Origin: Chlorokybus atmophyticus
Lineage: Eukaryota > Streptophyta > Chlorokybophyceae > Chlorokybales > Chlorokybaceae
Reading direction: 5' to 3'
Assembly (NCBI GenBank): GCA_009103225.1
Contig: RHPI01002438.1
Coordinates: forward strand, 444,612 to 508,611
Length of the DNA: 64,000 bases
A model generated the notes under the pieces. That model ran no database searches, was not told the origin of the DNA, and saw only the letters and a list, made by a program, of their open reading frames with translations. The position numbers and the translations under genes are program-made. Shown in pieces: positions 36,474 to 45,544 of this stretch; position 1 is the first letter of the stretch, and the number at the start of each line of letters is the position of its first letter.

Positions 36474-36812
36474 TGTAACGGAGTGCTACCTCTATAGAGG
36501 TTCCCCGCCCTTATTTAGGATCAAATAAGGGTCCCAACGGGTATATACAGCCAATTAAGCCGTATTAGGGCCGTTAACCTAGTGTTAAGGCCCTAATGTT
36601 GTGTTACTTAACTGTAACACTGATATCGACATGAGACATGAGTCTCATGTCGATATCAGCTGTATGGCGGCACTGCTAACGCAGCAGCCGCCATAGCCAG
36701 GGGATCTTCTGCTCCGGCAGTTGCCCCTGGCGGCGGCGGTGTGGTCGGCGTGGCTGGTGGTGGTGTTGGGGTAGGGGATTAAAGGGAGGAGGTAGCACCC
36801 CCTCACCTTACA
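36474..36812 (+). repeat. 5' LTR of the chromovirus
   Basis: Begins TGTAACGGAG and ends ACCTTACA. It contains a perfect palindrome centred near 36643, where GACATGAGACATGAG runs into its reverse complement. No clear TATA box. Confidence 0.95.
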
Positions 36813-36813
36813 T

Positions 36814-36825
36814 TGGTATCGGAGC
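36814..36825 (+). promoter_or_regulatory. Primer-binding site (tRNA-Met type)
   Basis: TGGTATCGGAGC lies one base after the 5' LTR. It differs at one position from the common plant-type site TGGTATCAGAGC, which pairs with the 3' end of initiator tRNA-Met. Confidence 0.85.
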
Positions 36826-36902
36826 ACGGGCGGCAAGGGGCCTGTGGGAGGGGCGGCGGCAGGCGGCAGGGGCGGCGGCAGGCGGCAGGCGGCGGCGACG
36901 TT

Positions 36903-36981
36903 AAACTAGTGGTAGTTAAAATGTTTTATGTTTTAACTATAATAGTTAAAACATAAAACATTTTAACTATAATAGTTAAAC
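36903..36981. repeat. AT-rich inverted repeat in the chromovirus leader
   Basis: GTTAAAATGTTTTATGTTTTAAC is followed by its near-perfect reverse complement around TATAATA. Repeated CCTAG and GCCATGC units follow at about 37000-37070. The rest of the leader up to gag (37655) is noncoding. Confidence 0.8.
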
Positions 36982-37654
36982 GCTGCTGCTGGTGCCGTGC
37001 CTAGCCTAGCCTAGCCTAGCTTGCCATGCCATGCATGCCATGCCTAGCCTAGCATGCCTGTCCTAGTCTAGTTTGTTATTGTGTGAAGGGAGCCGGCCAT
37101 TCAGGCCTATCCCTGAAGCATTGCATTGCAGCACAACACATAGTAAAAATACATTGATTGTATTATATTGTGTGTGTACCACCACGTGGATTCGTGGTGG
37201 TGTAAGGGTTTTTCTATTAATTTGGAAACTCCCTTGAGGGGGGCAGTTCGGTGGCAACATCGACTGTCTCAGTGCCGCCATTTTGAGCGATGAGGCCGCC
37301 AGAATTTTTTGAGCGGCCGATATCAAACTCACCATTCACAACTGGTCGATATCGGCCTGTAAGGTCGATTTGACGAGATTTTGGCACCCTGTGTGTCAAT
37401 CACAGTTGTGAATTGTGCTGGGTTATACAAAGTGAAAACTTTGAGAAATCATAACTCGTAAACCGTCGCGTGGATTTGCGCACGGTTTGTTGCAGAGTGA
37501 GTGTCTAGTTGAGAGGTGTGTGGAGAGCTCTTTTGGGGCTGTATACTCCACCGTAACGCCTCAAAACTTGACGAGACAAAATCATTAGATTTTACCTGTA
37601 TTGCAGTGCACAATCTGAGTACTTGTGCACTTGCTAACGGCTGTCTTTGGGCAG

Positions 37655-39118
37655 ATGTCTGACCAAGGAGAGGGAGGTGAGAAGTACTTTACCGTCCCTG
37701 ACTCATCGTCATCATACGAATCATCAAGTGATGACAAAGTGAGAGACTCGGACACGAGTGAGAGCTACAAGCTCACTGAGAGTGACAAGGAGGAAGCTGC
37801 GCAGGATAGCGAAGCTTCTCCCGATCAATCTACTCAGAGTGGGCCAGCTACAATGGACACACAGTCTGTCATTGGTGGGGCTATTGAGAAGTATGCGCGA
37901 GAGCGCAAAGTCTTGATCGATGCTCACCCACAGCTTCGTCAGGAAGTGTGGGATGCATGGGCACAAAAGGTTCGTGATAGCTATGCAACAGATTTTGCCA
38001 CTCTCCCTCGCGCAAGCAAGGAGATGGTGATCCGCATGATTGAGCACGAGTTGACGAACAATGTTCCGCCACTCGTGCGCGGTGATCCGAAGGTGGCTGC
38101 TCTGATGGCTGTTTACGATAAGCCTCTCCCTTACCAAGGCAAGCGAATGGCGTTTGAGGCTTTGGCCAACTTGGGAGTGGAAACCTCACAGCGTTGCAAG
38201 GACGTGTTCTGGTACTTGGGACCTAACTTGGAAGACAAGTTGACTGGCCGAGTGCAGTTGACGGCACGCCTCGATGCTATGCAGTCTGAGTTGGTGGCGC
38301 TGCGCCAACAGGTGGCGGGTGCTACTTCAGCAGCTGGAGCATCAGCGGGGCTGCCGGTTACAGCACTGAACAAGCCTGAGAAGTTCAAGCCCAACGGCAG
38401 TGTCAGCATCCATGATTGGGTGGTCACTGTTGAGCACTACTTGACAGCACTGAAGCGACCAGTTGGCGAGCACATTGCTGTTGCTGAGTTGCTCATGCCA
38501 TCTGACGCTCTCGCCGAGTGGGCGAGGCAGACAGAGGATGGTGCGGCCAAGACAGTGGAGGCACTATTCAAGTTCCTTGTGGAGCGCTATGGTGGCATGG
38601 ATCCAGCTACTCAGGCTCGCAACAAGCTCAACAAGCTGCGACAGAATGGCAGAACGGCTTCAGTCTATCTGCAGGAGTTCCAAGCGTTGGTGGGCCGCGT
38701 GAACAGTGGCCTCATGCCCATGGACAAGGCTGAGCAGTTTGAGTTGTACAAGCGCGGCTTGGATGCGCGTGTGCGCGATCAGCTGCAGTACAACACGGCA
38801 ACGGGACTTCCTTGGGTTCCTGAAGACTTGGCCCAGCTGCAGAAGCTGAGCGTGTATCTGTACAATGATGACACGGCGGTGCAGGAAAAGGCACATGTGG
38901 CAGTTGCGGCCAAGCCGCACGGGGTGGGAGGAAAGCGTTACCCTCAGCCGAGTGCGCACACGGCAAAGAAGGCGAAGACATTCACGCCTCCTACCGGTGG
39001 CACATCTGCTGGTGGTGGTACACCCGCTGCGGCTCGCACCTGTTACGTATGTCACCAGCCGGGTCACATTGCGAAGAACTGCCCCGCCAAGAAGGGCAAG
39101 GCCAAGAAGGTTGAATAG
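37655..39118 (+). CDS. gag: Gag polyprotein of the chromovirus
   Basis: Capsid-nucleocapsid precursor that packages the element's RNA in cytoplasmic particles. The ATG at 37655 opens 487 codons; the frame upstream begins only with GTG. The first part is acidic and Ser-rich (DSSSSYESSSDD). A retrotransposon-gag domain spans roughly residues 240-400 (PEKFKPNGSVSIHDWVVTVE, LFKFLVERYGG, YLQEFQALVGRVN). One CCHC zinc knuckle, CYVCHQPGHIAKNC, sits near the C-terminus before a Lys-rich tail. It ends at TAG 39116-39118. The reading frame continues directly into pol in the same phase, unlike the frameshift arrangement common in such elements. Confidence 0.95.
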   Translation: MSDQGEGGEKYFTVPDSSSSYESSSDDKVRDSDTSESYKLTESDKEEAAQDSEASPDQSTQSGPATMDTQSVIGGAIEKYARERKVLIDAHPQLRQEVWDAWAQKVRDSYATDFATLPRASKEMVIRMIEHELTNNVPPLVRGDPKVAALMAVYDKPLPYQGKRMAFEALANLGVETSQRCKDVFWYLGPNLEDKLTGRVQLTARLDAMQSELVALRQQVAGATSAAGASAGLPVTALNKPEKFKPNGSVSIHDWVVTVEHYLTALKRPVGEHIAVAELLMPSDALAEWARQTEDGAAKTVEALFKFLVERYGGMDPATQARNKLNKLRQNGRTASVYLQEFQALVGRVNSGLMPMDKAEQFELYKRGLDARVRDQLQYNTATGLPWVPEDLAQLQKLSVYLYNDDTAVQEKAHVAVAAKPHGVGGKRYPQPSAHTAKKAKTFTPPTGGTSAGGGTPAAARTCYVCHQPGHIAKNCPAKKGKAKKVE

Positions 39119-42100
39119 GATTATGCCGTGACTGATGTAGATGCGGTTGATAGCCAGTTGCTTGAGATGCAAGCAGCAAACTGGTTTGATGATCTGTCTC
39201 AAGTGCATGTAATGACACATGCATGGCAAGCACATGACAAGTGGCCACTCTTTGATGTTGAAAAAGTGGAAGAGAATGCTTGTGTGCTTGTACATGTGGA
39301 GTTCAACATGCTTACCGATGTGTTGCATGCATTGACTGAGTTGCAGAATAAGCACAGAACCTTGAGTATGGTGGTGATGGTGCCAAAGTATCATGGCCCA
39401 TGGTTAAAACATACTCGCGGAGGGTCTGTGTTGAAGCAATTCAGCAAGCGTGAAACAAGGACAGTACGGTTGTCAGCCATATTGATCAACCCTCGCATTA
39501 GTCACGGACTCTTGGCTACGTTTCAAGGACGGGTGGTACCTCTGTTGTGGACATTTAGTGGCACAATGCAAGGTGTAAACAGTTCGTTCTTGATTGACAC
39601 TGGTGCAACACACAACTTCGTTGAGGAACAATGGGTTGTGCGCAACAAGATAGCGTGTAAACCCTCAGCATTTTCAGCTGCCGGTGCGGGGGGTGCGTTG
39701 CCAGTGAAAGGGGAAATAAAAATGAAAGTAAAGATTGGTAACTATCATGCCACTCTTACTTTCATAGTGGTATCCATCGACATATCAGGTGTTGATGTGG
39801 TATTAGGACAGGAATGGCAGAAAAATGTCAAAATGACATTGGATGCTGGCGCACGCTTGTGCACAGTACAGAAAGGTCGTAAGCGTGTAACATTGTCTGT
39901 GAAAGGGTCACATAGCTTGGACCACAAGCAGACCGACCCTGCGCTACTCACTGCACTGCAAGTGAAACGTGCGTTGCGCAAAAATACACCGGCTTTTCTG
40001 GTACATTTGACGTCGTCGGACGACTTTGTGCCGGGAAATACAGAAGGTGTTGCAGACATCATTGAGGAGTATCAAGATGTGTTCTCAGATAAGTTGCCAG
40101 GCTTACCTCCTAATCGAGGTGTCGGACACACAATATCACTCATTCCTGATAGTGAGCCTCCGTTTCGGCCTATATATAGGCTGAGCCCCCGAGAGAGGGG
40201 GGAAATGGAAACTCAAATCAAAGAGTTATTGGAAAAGGGATTGATTGAACCGAGTTCTTCACCCTTTGACGCGCCTATCTTGTTTGTGATGAAAAAGAAT
40301 GGAAAGCTGCGCATGTGTGTGGATTACCGTGCTTTGAACAAGATCACGGTAAAGAATCGATACTCGTTGCCCCGGATTGATGATGTGTTTGATAAACTGT
40401 CGGGAAATGTGTACTTTAGTACGTTGGACTTGACAAGTGGGTATCATCAAATCCGGATTCATCCTTCTGATGTTTACAAGACAGCATTCAGAACACCTTC
40501 GGGCCATTATCAATACAAAGTGTTACCTTTTGGATTGACTAATGCGCCGGCAGTGTTTCAGAAGGAAATGAATAAGATTTTTGGTGGCATACTTGGCAAG
40601 TATGTTATGGTTTACTTGGATGACATCATTGTCTTTAGTAAAACCAAGGAAGAGCATAAGCAGCACTTGGAAGCGGTGTTCGCCTTGCTGCGTACACATC
40701 GCTTGTTTGCCAATCTTGCGAAGTGTGACTTCTGCAAGACGGAGTTGCCATTCTTGGGGCACATTGTGAGCGGTGCGGGTGTGAAACCTGACCCTCGCAA
40801 AGTGCAAGTTGTAAAGGATTGGCCTCAACCTAAGAATATCCATCAGCTGCGATCATTCTTGGGATTGGCAAACTACTTTCGCAAGTTTATGATGGGGTAC
40901 TCCACAGTAGTGGTGCCTTTGACAAAACTGTTGCGAAAAGATGCTCCATTCTTATGGACAGCTGAACAAGAAGCTGCTATGCAACAGGTGAAGCTAGCTT
41001 TGACTTCTGCTCCAGTGTTGGCATTGCCAAACTGGGACAAGCATTTCACTGTGGTTAGCGATGCGTCCACCCTTGGGTGTGGTGCAGTACTGTTGCAAGA
41101 TGGCAGACCATGTGCTTATGAGAGTAGGAAGTTCATCCCAGCAGAGGTGAATTACACTACTACCGAGCAAGAGTTGCTTGGTATAGTACATGCTCTGGAA
41201 ACATGGCGCTGTTACTTGGAGGGGGTTCAGTTCATAGTGGTGACTGATCATAATCCATTGGTGTATTTCTCAACACAGCAAAACTTGTCACGAAGGCAAG
41301 CCTGCTGGAATGAGTTTCTGTCTCGGTTTACCTTTGAGTGGGTATACCGGCCAGGCAGAACCAATGTTGCTGATCCTCTGAGTCGTTGTCCATCATTGTT
41401 GGCAGCTATGCGTGCGCAATTGCTTGCGACGCGCGGTACATTGCCACCGGATGATGAGTTTGTGCAAGCTGTTGTGCAAGGGTATGCTTTTGACCCATGG
41501 TTCTCGTCAGAGGACAACGTGCAAAAGCTGAGCAAACGAGACAACTTGTATTATGTGGGCACCAGCTTGGTAATACCTGACCATGCTGGATTGCGTGCGA
41601 AATGCATAGCTGATGTACACGATCCACCGTACGCTGGGCACTTTGGCAGTCGCAAGACTGTTAAAGCAGCGCAACAGTTGTATTGGTGGCCATCGTTGCC
41701 TGTTGACGTAAAACGGTATGTGGACACGTGTGACAAATGTCAGCGTGATAAGCCGTTACGTCAGAAACCCGCTGGTTTGCTGCGACCATTGCCTATTCCT
41801 GATGGCAAATGGGAAAGTGTGAGTATGGACTTAATTACTGAGCTCCCAGAGACAGCATTAGGTCACACTGCGGTTGCAGTTTTTGTGGATCGTTTGACAA
41901 AAATGGTCCACATTGTCCCTTGTCGCACGGAGATAGGCTCCCGTGAGTTGGCGATGGTTTTTGTCGCGTATGTGTTCAAGTTGCATGGCTTGCCCCGCAA
42001 CTTCGTGTCAGATCGCGATCCGCGATTTGTGGCTCAGTTTTGAAAGTCGCTATGCAGCTTCTTACACATTCAGCAGAACATGAGCACTGCTTACCATCCA

Positions 42101-42889
42101 CAGACGGATGGTCAGACAAAACGCGCCAATCAAGTGATTGAGGAAACCATCCGGCATTATGTGAGCCCGAATCAGAGTGATTGGGATATTTATCTCCCAA
42201 TGGCTGAGTTTGCGATCAATAATGCATGGCAAGAGAGTGTGCAGGAGACTCCGTTCTTCTTGAATTACGGAGTGCATCCACTGAGTCCTGCGAACATTAA
42301 GTTGCCCGCTACTGACGTGACTCGCGTACCTGCAGCGCGCGAGATGGCTTCGGCCATGCAGGATAGGTTAGCGTTGGCAAAAGACTGTCTGCGCGCAGCG
42401 CAAGACAGACAAAAAGCCCAAGCTGATGCGCATCGTAAAGAGGCCAACTACGATGTGGGCTGTTCGGTGCTTTTAAGTACCAAAAATGTATCCATCAAGG
42501 GAGTGGGTACCCGCAAGTTTTTCCCTCGCTGGATGGGCCCTTTCAAAATAACTGATCGGGTCGGCACTCACGCGTATCGTTTGGACTTGCCAAAGTCGAT
42601 ACGCATTCACAATGTGTTTCACGTGAGTGTACTGAAACCATACCGTTCTGACGGTCGGGTTCAACCTCCTCCACCCCCCGTTGCAGTGGATGGCGACGAT
42701 ACTTTCGAGTATGAGGTGGAAGCAATCCTGAGTCACCGTAAGCCTCGACGCGGACGCGCGGCTTCTTACTTGGTGAAATGGAAAGGGTATGGTGTTGAGC
42801 ACAACACGTGGGAGCCCGAAAGGAATCTTACCAACTGCCAAGAGATTCTTCGGGGGTACTGGAGTGCTGTGTCCACACGCGGACGGTAA
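39119..42889 (+). pseudogene. pol: Pol polyprotein of the chromovirus, interrupted by an in-frame TGA
   Basis: Order of domains: aspartic protease (FLIDTGATHNFVEEQ, about 39590), reverse transcriptase (YLDDIIVFS at about 40614), RNase H (VVSDASTLGCGAVLLQDG, TTTEQELLGIVHALE, VTDHNPLVYF), integrase zinc finger (HFGSRKTVK, CDKCQRDKP) and integrase core (FVDRLTKMVHIVP, FVSDRDPRFV, then STAYHPQTDGQTKRANQVIE). A chromodomain near the C-terminus (FEYEVEAILSHRK, YLVKWKGYGVEHNTWEPE) probably guides insertion into chromatin. The frame is the same as gag. It is broken once by TGA at 42041-42043, where related integrases have a tryptophan, and then stays open to 42889. There is no ATG near the start; the first is at 39167. 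Expression is likely as a gag-pol fusion. Confidence 0.93.
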
Positions 42890-43000
42890 AAGGGTGTTGG
42901 CAGACATCTTTACCGCTTCGGCCCTGGTTCTCTCACTGCTTTGGTTCTCGGTGCTCATGGTGGGGCTTTGCTAACCCTTCAATGAGGACATTGAAACCTA

Positions 43001-43012
43001 AGTGGGGGGGAA
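43001..43012 (+). promoter_or_regulatory. Polypurine tract of the chromovirus
   Basis: AGTGGGGGGGAA abuts the right LTR and would prime plus-strand DNA synthesis. Confidence 0.9.
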
Positions 43013-43379
43013 TGTAACGGAGTGCTACCTCTATAGAGGTTCCCCGCCCTGATTTAGGATTAAATAAGGGTCCCAACGGGTATATACAGCCAATTAAGCC
43101 GTATTAGGGCCGTTAACCTAGTGTTAAGGCCCTAATGTTGTTACTTAACTGTAACACTGATATCGACATGAGACATGAGTCTCATGTCGATATCGACATG
43201 AGACATGAGTCTCATGTCGATATCAGCTGTATGGCGGCACTGCTAACGCAGCAGCCGCCATAGCCAGGGGATCTTCTGCTCCGGCAGTTGCCCCTGGCGG
43301 CGGCGGTGTGGTCGGCGTGGCTGGTGGTGGTGTTGGGGTAGGGGATTAAAGGGAGGAGGTAGCACCCCCTCACCTTACA
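43013..43379 (+). repeat. 3' LTR of the chromovirus
   Basis: Identical in plan to the left LTR but 28 bp longer. The palindromic GATATCGACATGAGAC... unit is present twice in tandem (about +30 bp), and a GT is missing near 43139. Confidence 0.95.
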
Positions 43380-43594
43380 CTCTTCACTACTCCTACATTG
43401 CGCGCGCTGCGGGCGCTGTAACCCTTCCATGCAGTGCCAATGTCAGCACTGCATGGCGCAGGGACCTTGCGGTGCTGTTCGGTGGGTGCTGCACATATTG
43501 CCGGGTTCTTCGGGTTCTGGCGACTGCGTGTGCTGCTGTGCACTTGCAGTTGGTGGCGCTGACGGTTAGGTGCCGGTGGGATTGGGTGGTGGGG

Positions 43595-43597
<3 letters not shown>
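43380..43597 (-). repeat. Direct repeat B, second part, running into (TG)n
   Basis: Continues the repeat interrupted at 36473 and matches 31604-31821. It begins with the CTCTT target duplication and stops abruptly at a TG run (43596-43647), which looks like the truncated 5' end of the older element copy. Confidence 0.85.

Positions 43598-43647
<50 letters not shown>
43596..43647. repeat. (TG)n microsatellite
   Basis: About 26 uninterrupted TG units at the truncated edge of direct repeat B. Confidence 0.97.
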
Positions 43648-43649
<2 letters not shown>

Positions 43650-43673
43650 CGTTGCGGCGTGGCAGAGGGCGTA

Positions 43674-43772
43674 TGTAACATCGGCGCCTTTACCCCTAGG
43701 CTACGGCAGCAAAAGTCGCTATTATAAGGGAAGCCACATGCCCCATGTGTGTCCCATACCATATATGTTACA
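43674..43772 (-). repeat. TRIM 3' terminal repeat
   Basis: 99 bp, direct repeat of 44129-44227, with terminal inverted TGTAACAT/ATGTTACA. Confidence 0.88.
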
Positions 43773-44093
43773 TTCCTCCCAACCCATTACCCGTGGGGAT
43801 CGCCGTGCATGAACCAAGCACGGCAACTTATACCCACGTCATTTATTGAGCTCGCCGCGACTTCAACGACCGTTAGTCGCATGCCTGACCCTTATCCCCG
43901 TCCCCGTGGGACTGAACCCATTACTGCGCGCCGATAGTCAATCATCGGGCAAGCCTGCGACCGTTCAGACGATCGTAGGTTCGTGAGCACCACCGCTTCA
44001 ACGGGTGCAAACCCGCGCGATGCTTACAATAGTAAACTTGCCAATGTTTGCCTTGTATCGATTTTACGGCAATCAACACTTCTATCCCTCATG

Positions 44094-44158
44094 GGATTCG
44101 AACCTGTGCCGCTCAGCTCCGTTACCACTGTAACATCGGCGTCTTAACCACTAGGCTA
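44094..44158 (-). promoter_or_regulatory. tRNA-like A-box/B-box pair in the TRIM
   Basis: TAGCCTAGTGG at 44148-44158 fits the A-box consensus TRGCNNAGYNGG at every shared position. GGTTCGAATCC at 44094-44104 is a perfect B-box. They are 65 bp apart end to end, in the element's own orientation, spanning the 5' repeat, primer site and internal start. The sequence does not fold as a full tRNA: the T-stem has mismatches and there is no acceptor partner. Confidence 0.5.
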
Positions 44159-44227
44159 CGGCAGCAAACGTCGCTACCATAGGGGGAGCCACATGCCCCA
44201 TATATGTCACATACCATATATGTTACA
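44129..44227 (-). repeat. TRIM 5' terminal repeat
   Basis: 99 bp. On the minus strand it contains TAGCCTAGTGG (44148-44158), a match to the Pol III A-box. Confidence 0.88.
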
Positions 44228-44232
44228 GCGTA

Positions 44233-44650
44233 CCGTTACATGCGGTGCGTGACAAGATGTTCGCCCTGCTGATAGAGGCGGGTTTTGTGGTCAGCCGCGA
44301 GCACTCAGGATTCATGCCCATACGCGCGGGAGGAGTGCAAGGCAGATAGTAGGACCTGGTGGCGTCTGAGCCGGGCCGCAACAAGAAGCTGTTAGACGTC
44401 ACGGTCACACAGCGTGTGGGGATCGAGCTGGTGCGGGCATGCGATTGGCGGAAGCTGCAAAGCATTGCAAGCATCGCAAGAATGCGACCACCCGTCAGGA
44501 GACACCTTCTACCCGCTTGCGATGGAGACGCAGGGGACGTTGGGAAAGGACTTACAACATGTCAACTGCATTTGTGTGCGCGCCACATCGCTATAGTGCG
44601 AGGAGCGGAGCCAAGGCGTCTAGAGGGCTTCATCCGCATTTGCCGTTAGC
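44233..44650 (+). pseudogene. Relic of a non-LTR-type retroelement polyprotein C-terminus
   Basis: Plus-strand blocks in shifting frames: AVRDKMFALLIEAGFVVSRE, DLVASEPGRNKKLLDVTVTQ, and FYPLAMETQGTLGKDLQHVN. They follow the order of a region often found downstream of the RT in plant and algal retroelement polyproteins (RH..vR..L...l..aG, RPaDvlv..LDVTV, and ..PlavEt.G). Internal stops and frame changes show it is dead. The assignment rests on remembered motif order only. Confidence 0.35.
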
Positions 44651-45544
44651 ATATGGCATGCGCCTTGCAGCGAGCGCAGGTGATAGCGATCTTGGAGCGC
44701 GTAGCTGCGGCGGTGGCCGCGGTGCCGGGATGGGGTCTTGTGGCGCAAGGCCCTCCGACTACCGAGGCCGACGCGCTTGCTTAGCATGACGGAGCGTGCG
44801 AGTTTGGTTGTCGGTTGGTTGTGTGCGGTTGACAATGATTACAGAGCGTGTGCGTGTATGCACCTGCACACATGCGCAATGCTATTGCGCATAATACATG
44901 CAATCTTTACAAAATCACCAAAAGCTCTGCACTTCATCTCGCATGCTCCTCAAAGAGCGTTGTAAATGTATGAAATACTAGATCCTGTTATGCTGTAAAT
45001 TCACAAGCGACTTTGGTCAGATTGTTGTCAAGCTCACTTGTTACTCATACCCCATCGTAATGAGAATATTTTATAAGACTTGTTTCGAAAATATATATCT
45101 CTACACTTAATTCAACTTTAGGTTGGGTGCGCGGTTGTACTTGATCGACGTACAACCGAGGACCCATTTCCAACTTCTTGCAAACAATAAGCCAAATAAA
45201 ACAGTCTTTGGACCTGATCCGCACATGGAGTTACCTATTGAATCATGATTACAATGTGTAAAAACTTATTACACAATACTCCATTGCAGTCTTTGTACAC
45301 CCAGTTTGCAACTGTCTACTGCAAGTGCATGATTAACTGCATGCAGACAGAAGCAGCGCACCTTCCCCCACAACATGCATGCGCAGACTGCAAGGACACA
45401 GCACCCACCGTTCAAAAGCTTTAAAAAAACAACAAAACATGATGACACAGAACCAACTCACTCAGCACACAGCGGTTAGAAAGGAATCCCATTACAACTG
45501 CAATACAAGGCGCAGCAAATAACTTTGCCCTAGCACAGGAAAAT
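44651..45544. other. Intergenic region
   Basis: Between the mobile-element block and RPL17, partly AT-rich. It holds the RPL17 3' UTR at its right end. No gene seen. Confidence 0.55.

Larger units (their letters stand above)
36474..43379 (+). mobile_element. Full-length Ty3/Gypsy chromovirus LTR retrotransposon
   Basis: A 6.9-kb element. It has a 339-bp left LTR and 367-bp right LTR, both TG...CA bounded, 5-bp target duplications, a primer-binding site, gag, pol with a C-terminal chromodomain, and a polypurine tract. The LTRs differ by only two or three substitutions or small indels plus one 30-bp duplication, so insertion was recent. Gene order protease-RT-RNase H-integrase-chromodomain is that of chromoviruses. 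Two in-frame stops interrupt the coding region: a UAG between gag and pol, and a UGA in the integrase. Confidence 0.95.
43674..44227 (-). mobile_element. TRIM element (terminal-repeat retrotransposon in miniature)
   Basis: A 554-bp non-autonomous LTR element. Its 99-bp terminal direct repeats (43674-43772 and 44129-44227) both begin TGTAACAT and end ATGTTACA. Perfect 5-bp target duplications GCGTA lie at 43669-43673 and 44228-44232. Read on the minus strand, TGGTAACGGAGC (44116-44127), a tRNA-Met-type primer site, lies one base inside the 5' repeat. A purine tract, GGGTTGGGAGGAA (43773-43785), abuts the 3' repeat. There is no coding capacity. The two repeats have diverged by roughly a sixth, so it is older than the neighbouring chromovirus. 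Confidence 0.88.

Noticed and set aside
36474-43379. An infectious retrovirus-like element
   Set aside because: No envelope-like ORF lies between pol and the 3' LTR. The chromodomain and gene order mark it as an ordinary Ty3/Gypsy retrotransposon.
44090-44165. A complete tRNA gene on the minus strand
   Set aside because: A- and B-box matches are good, but no acceptor stem pairs, the T-stem has mismatches, and the segment lies across the boundary of a TRIM repeat with a primer-binding site and target duplications.
44080-44227. A tRNA-derived SINE
   Set aside because: My first reading, replaced because the same 99-bp sequence recurs in direct orientation at 43674, with PBS, polypurine tract and a shared GCGTA duplication, which defines a TRIM.
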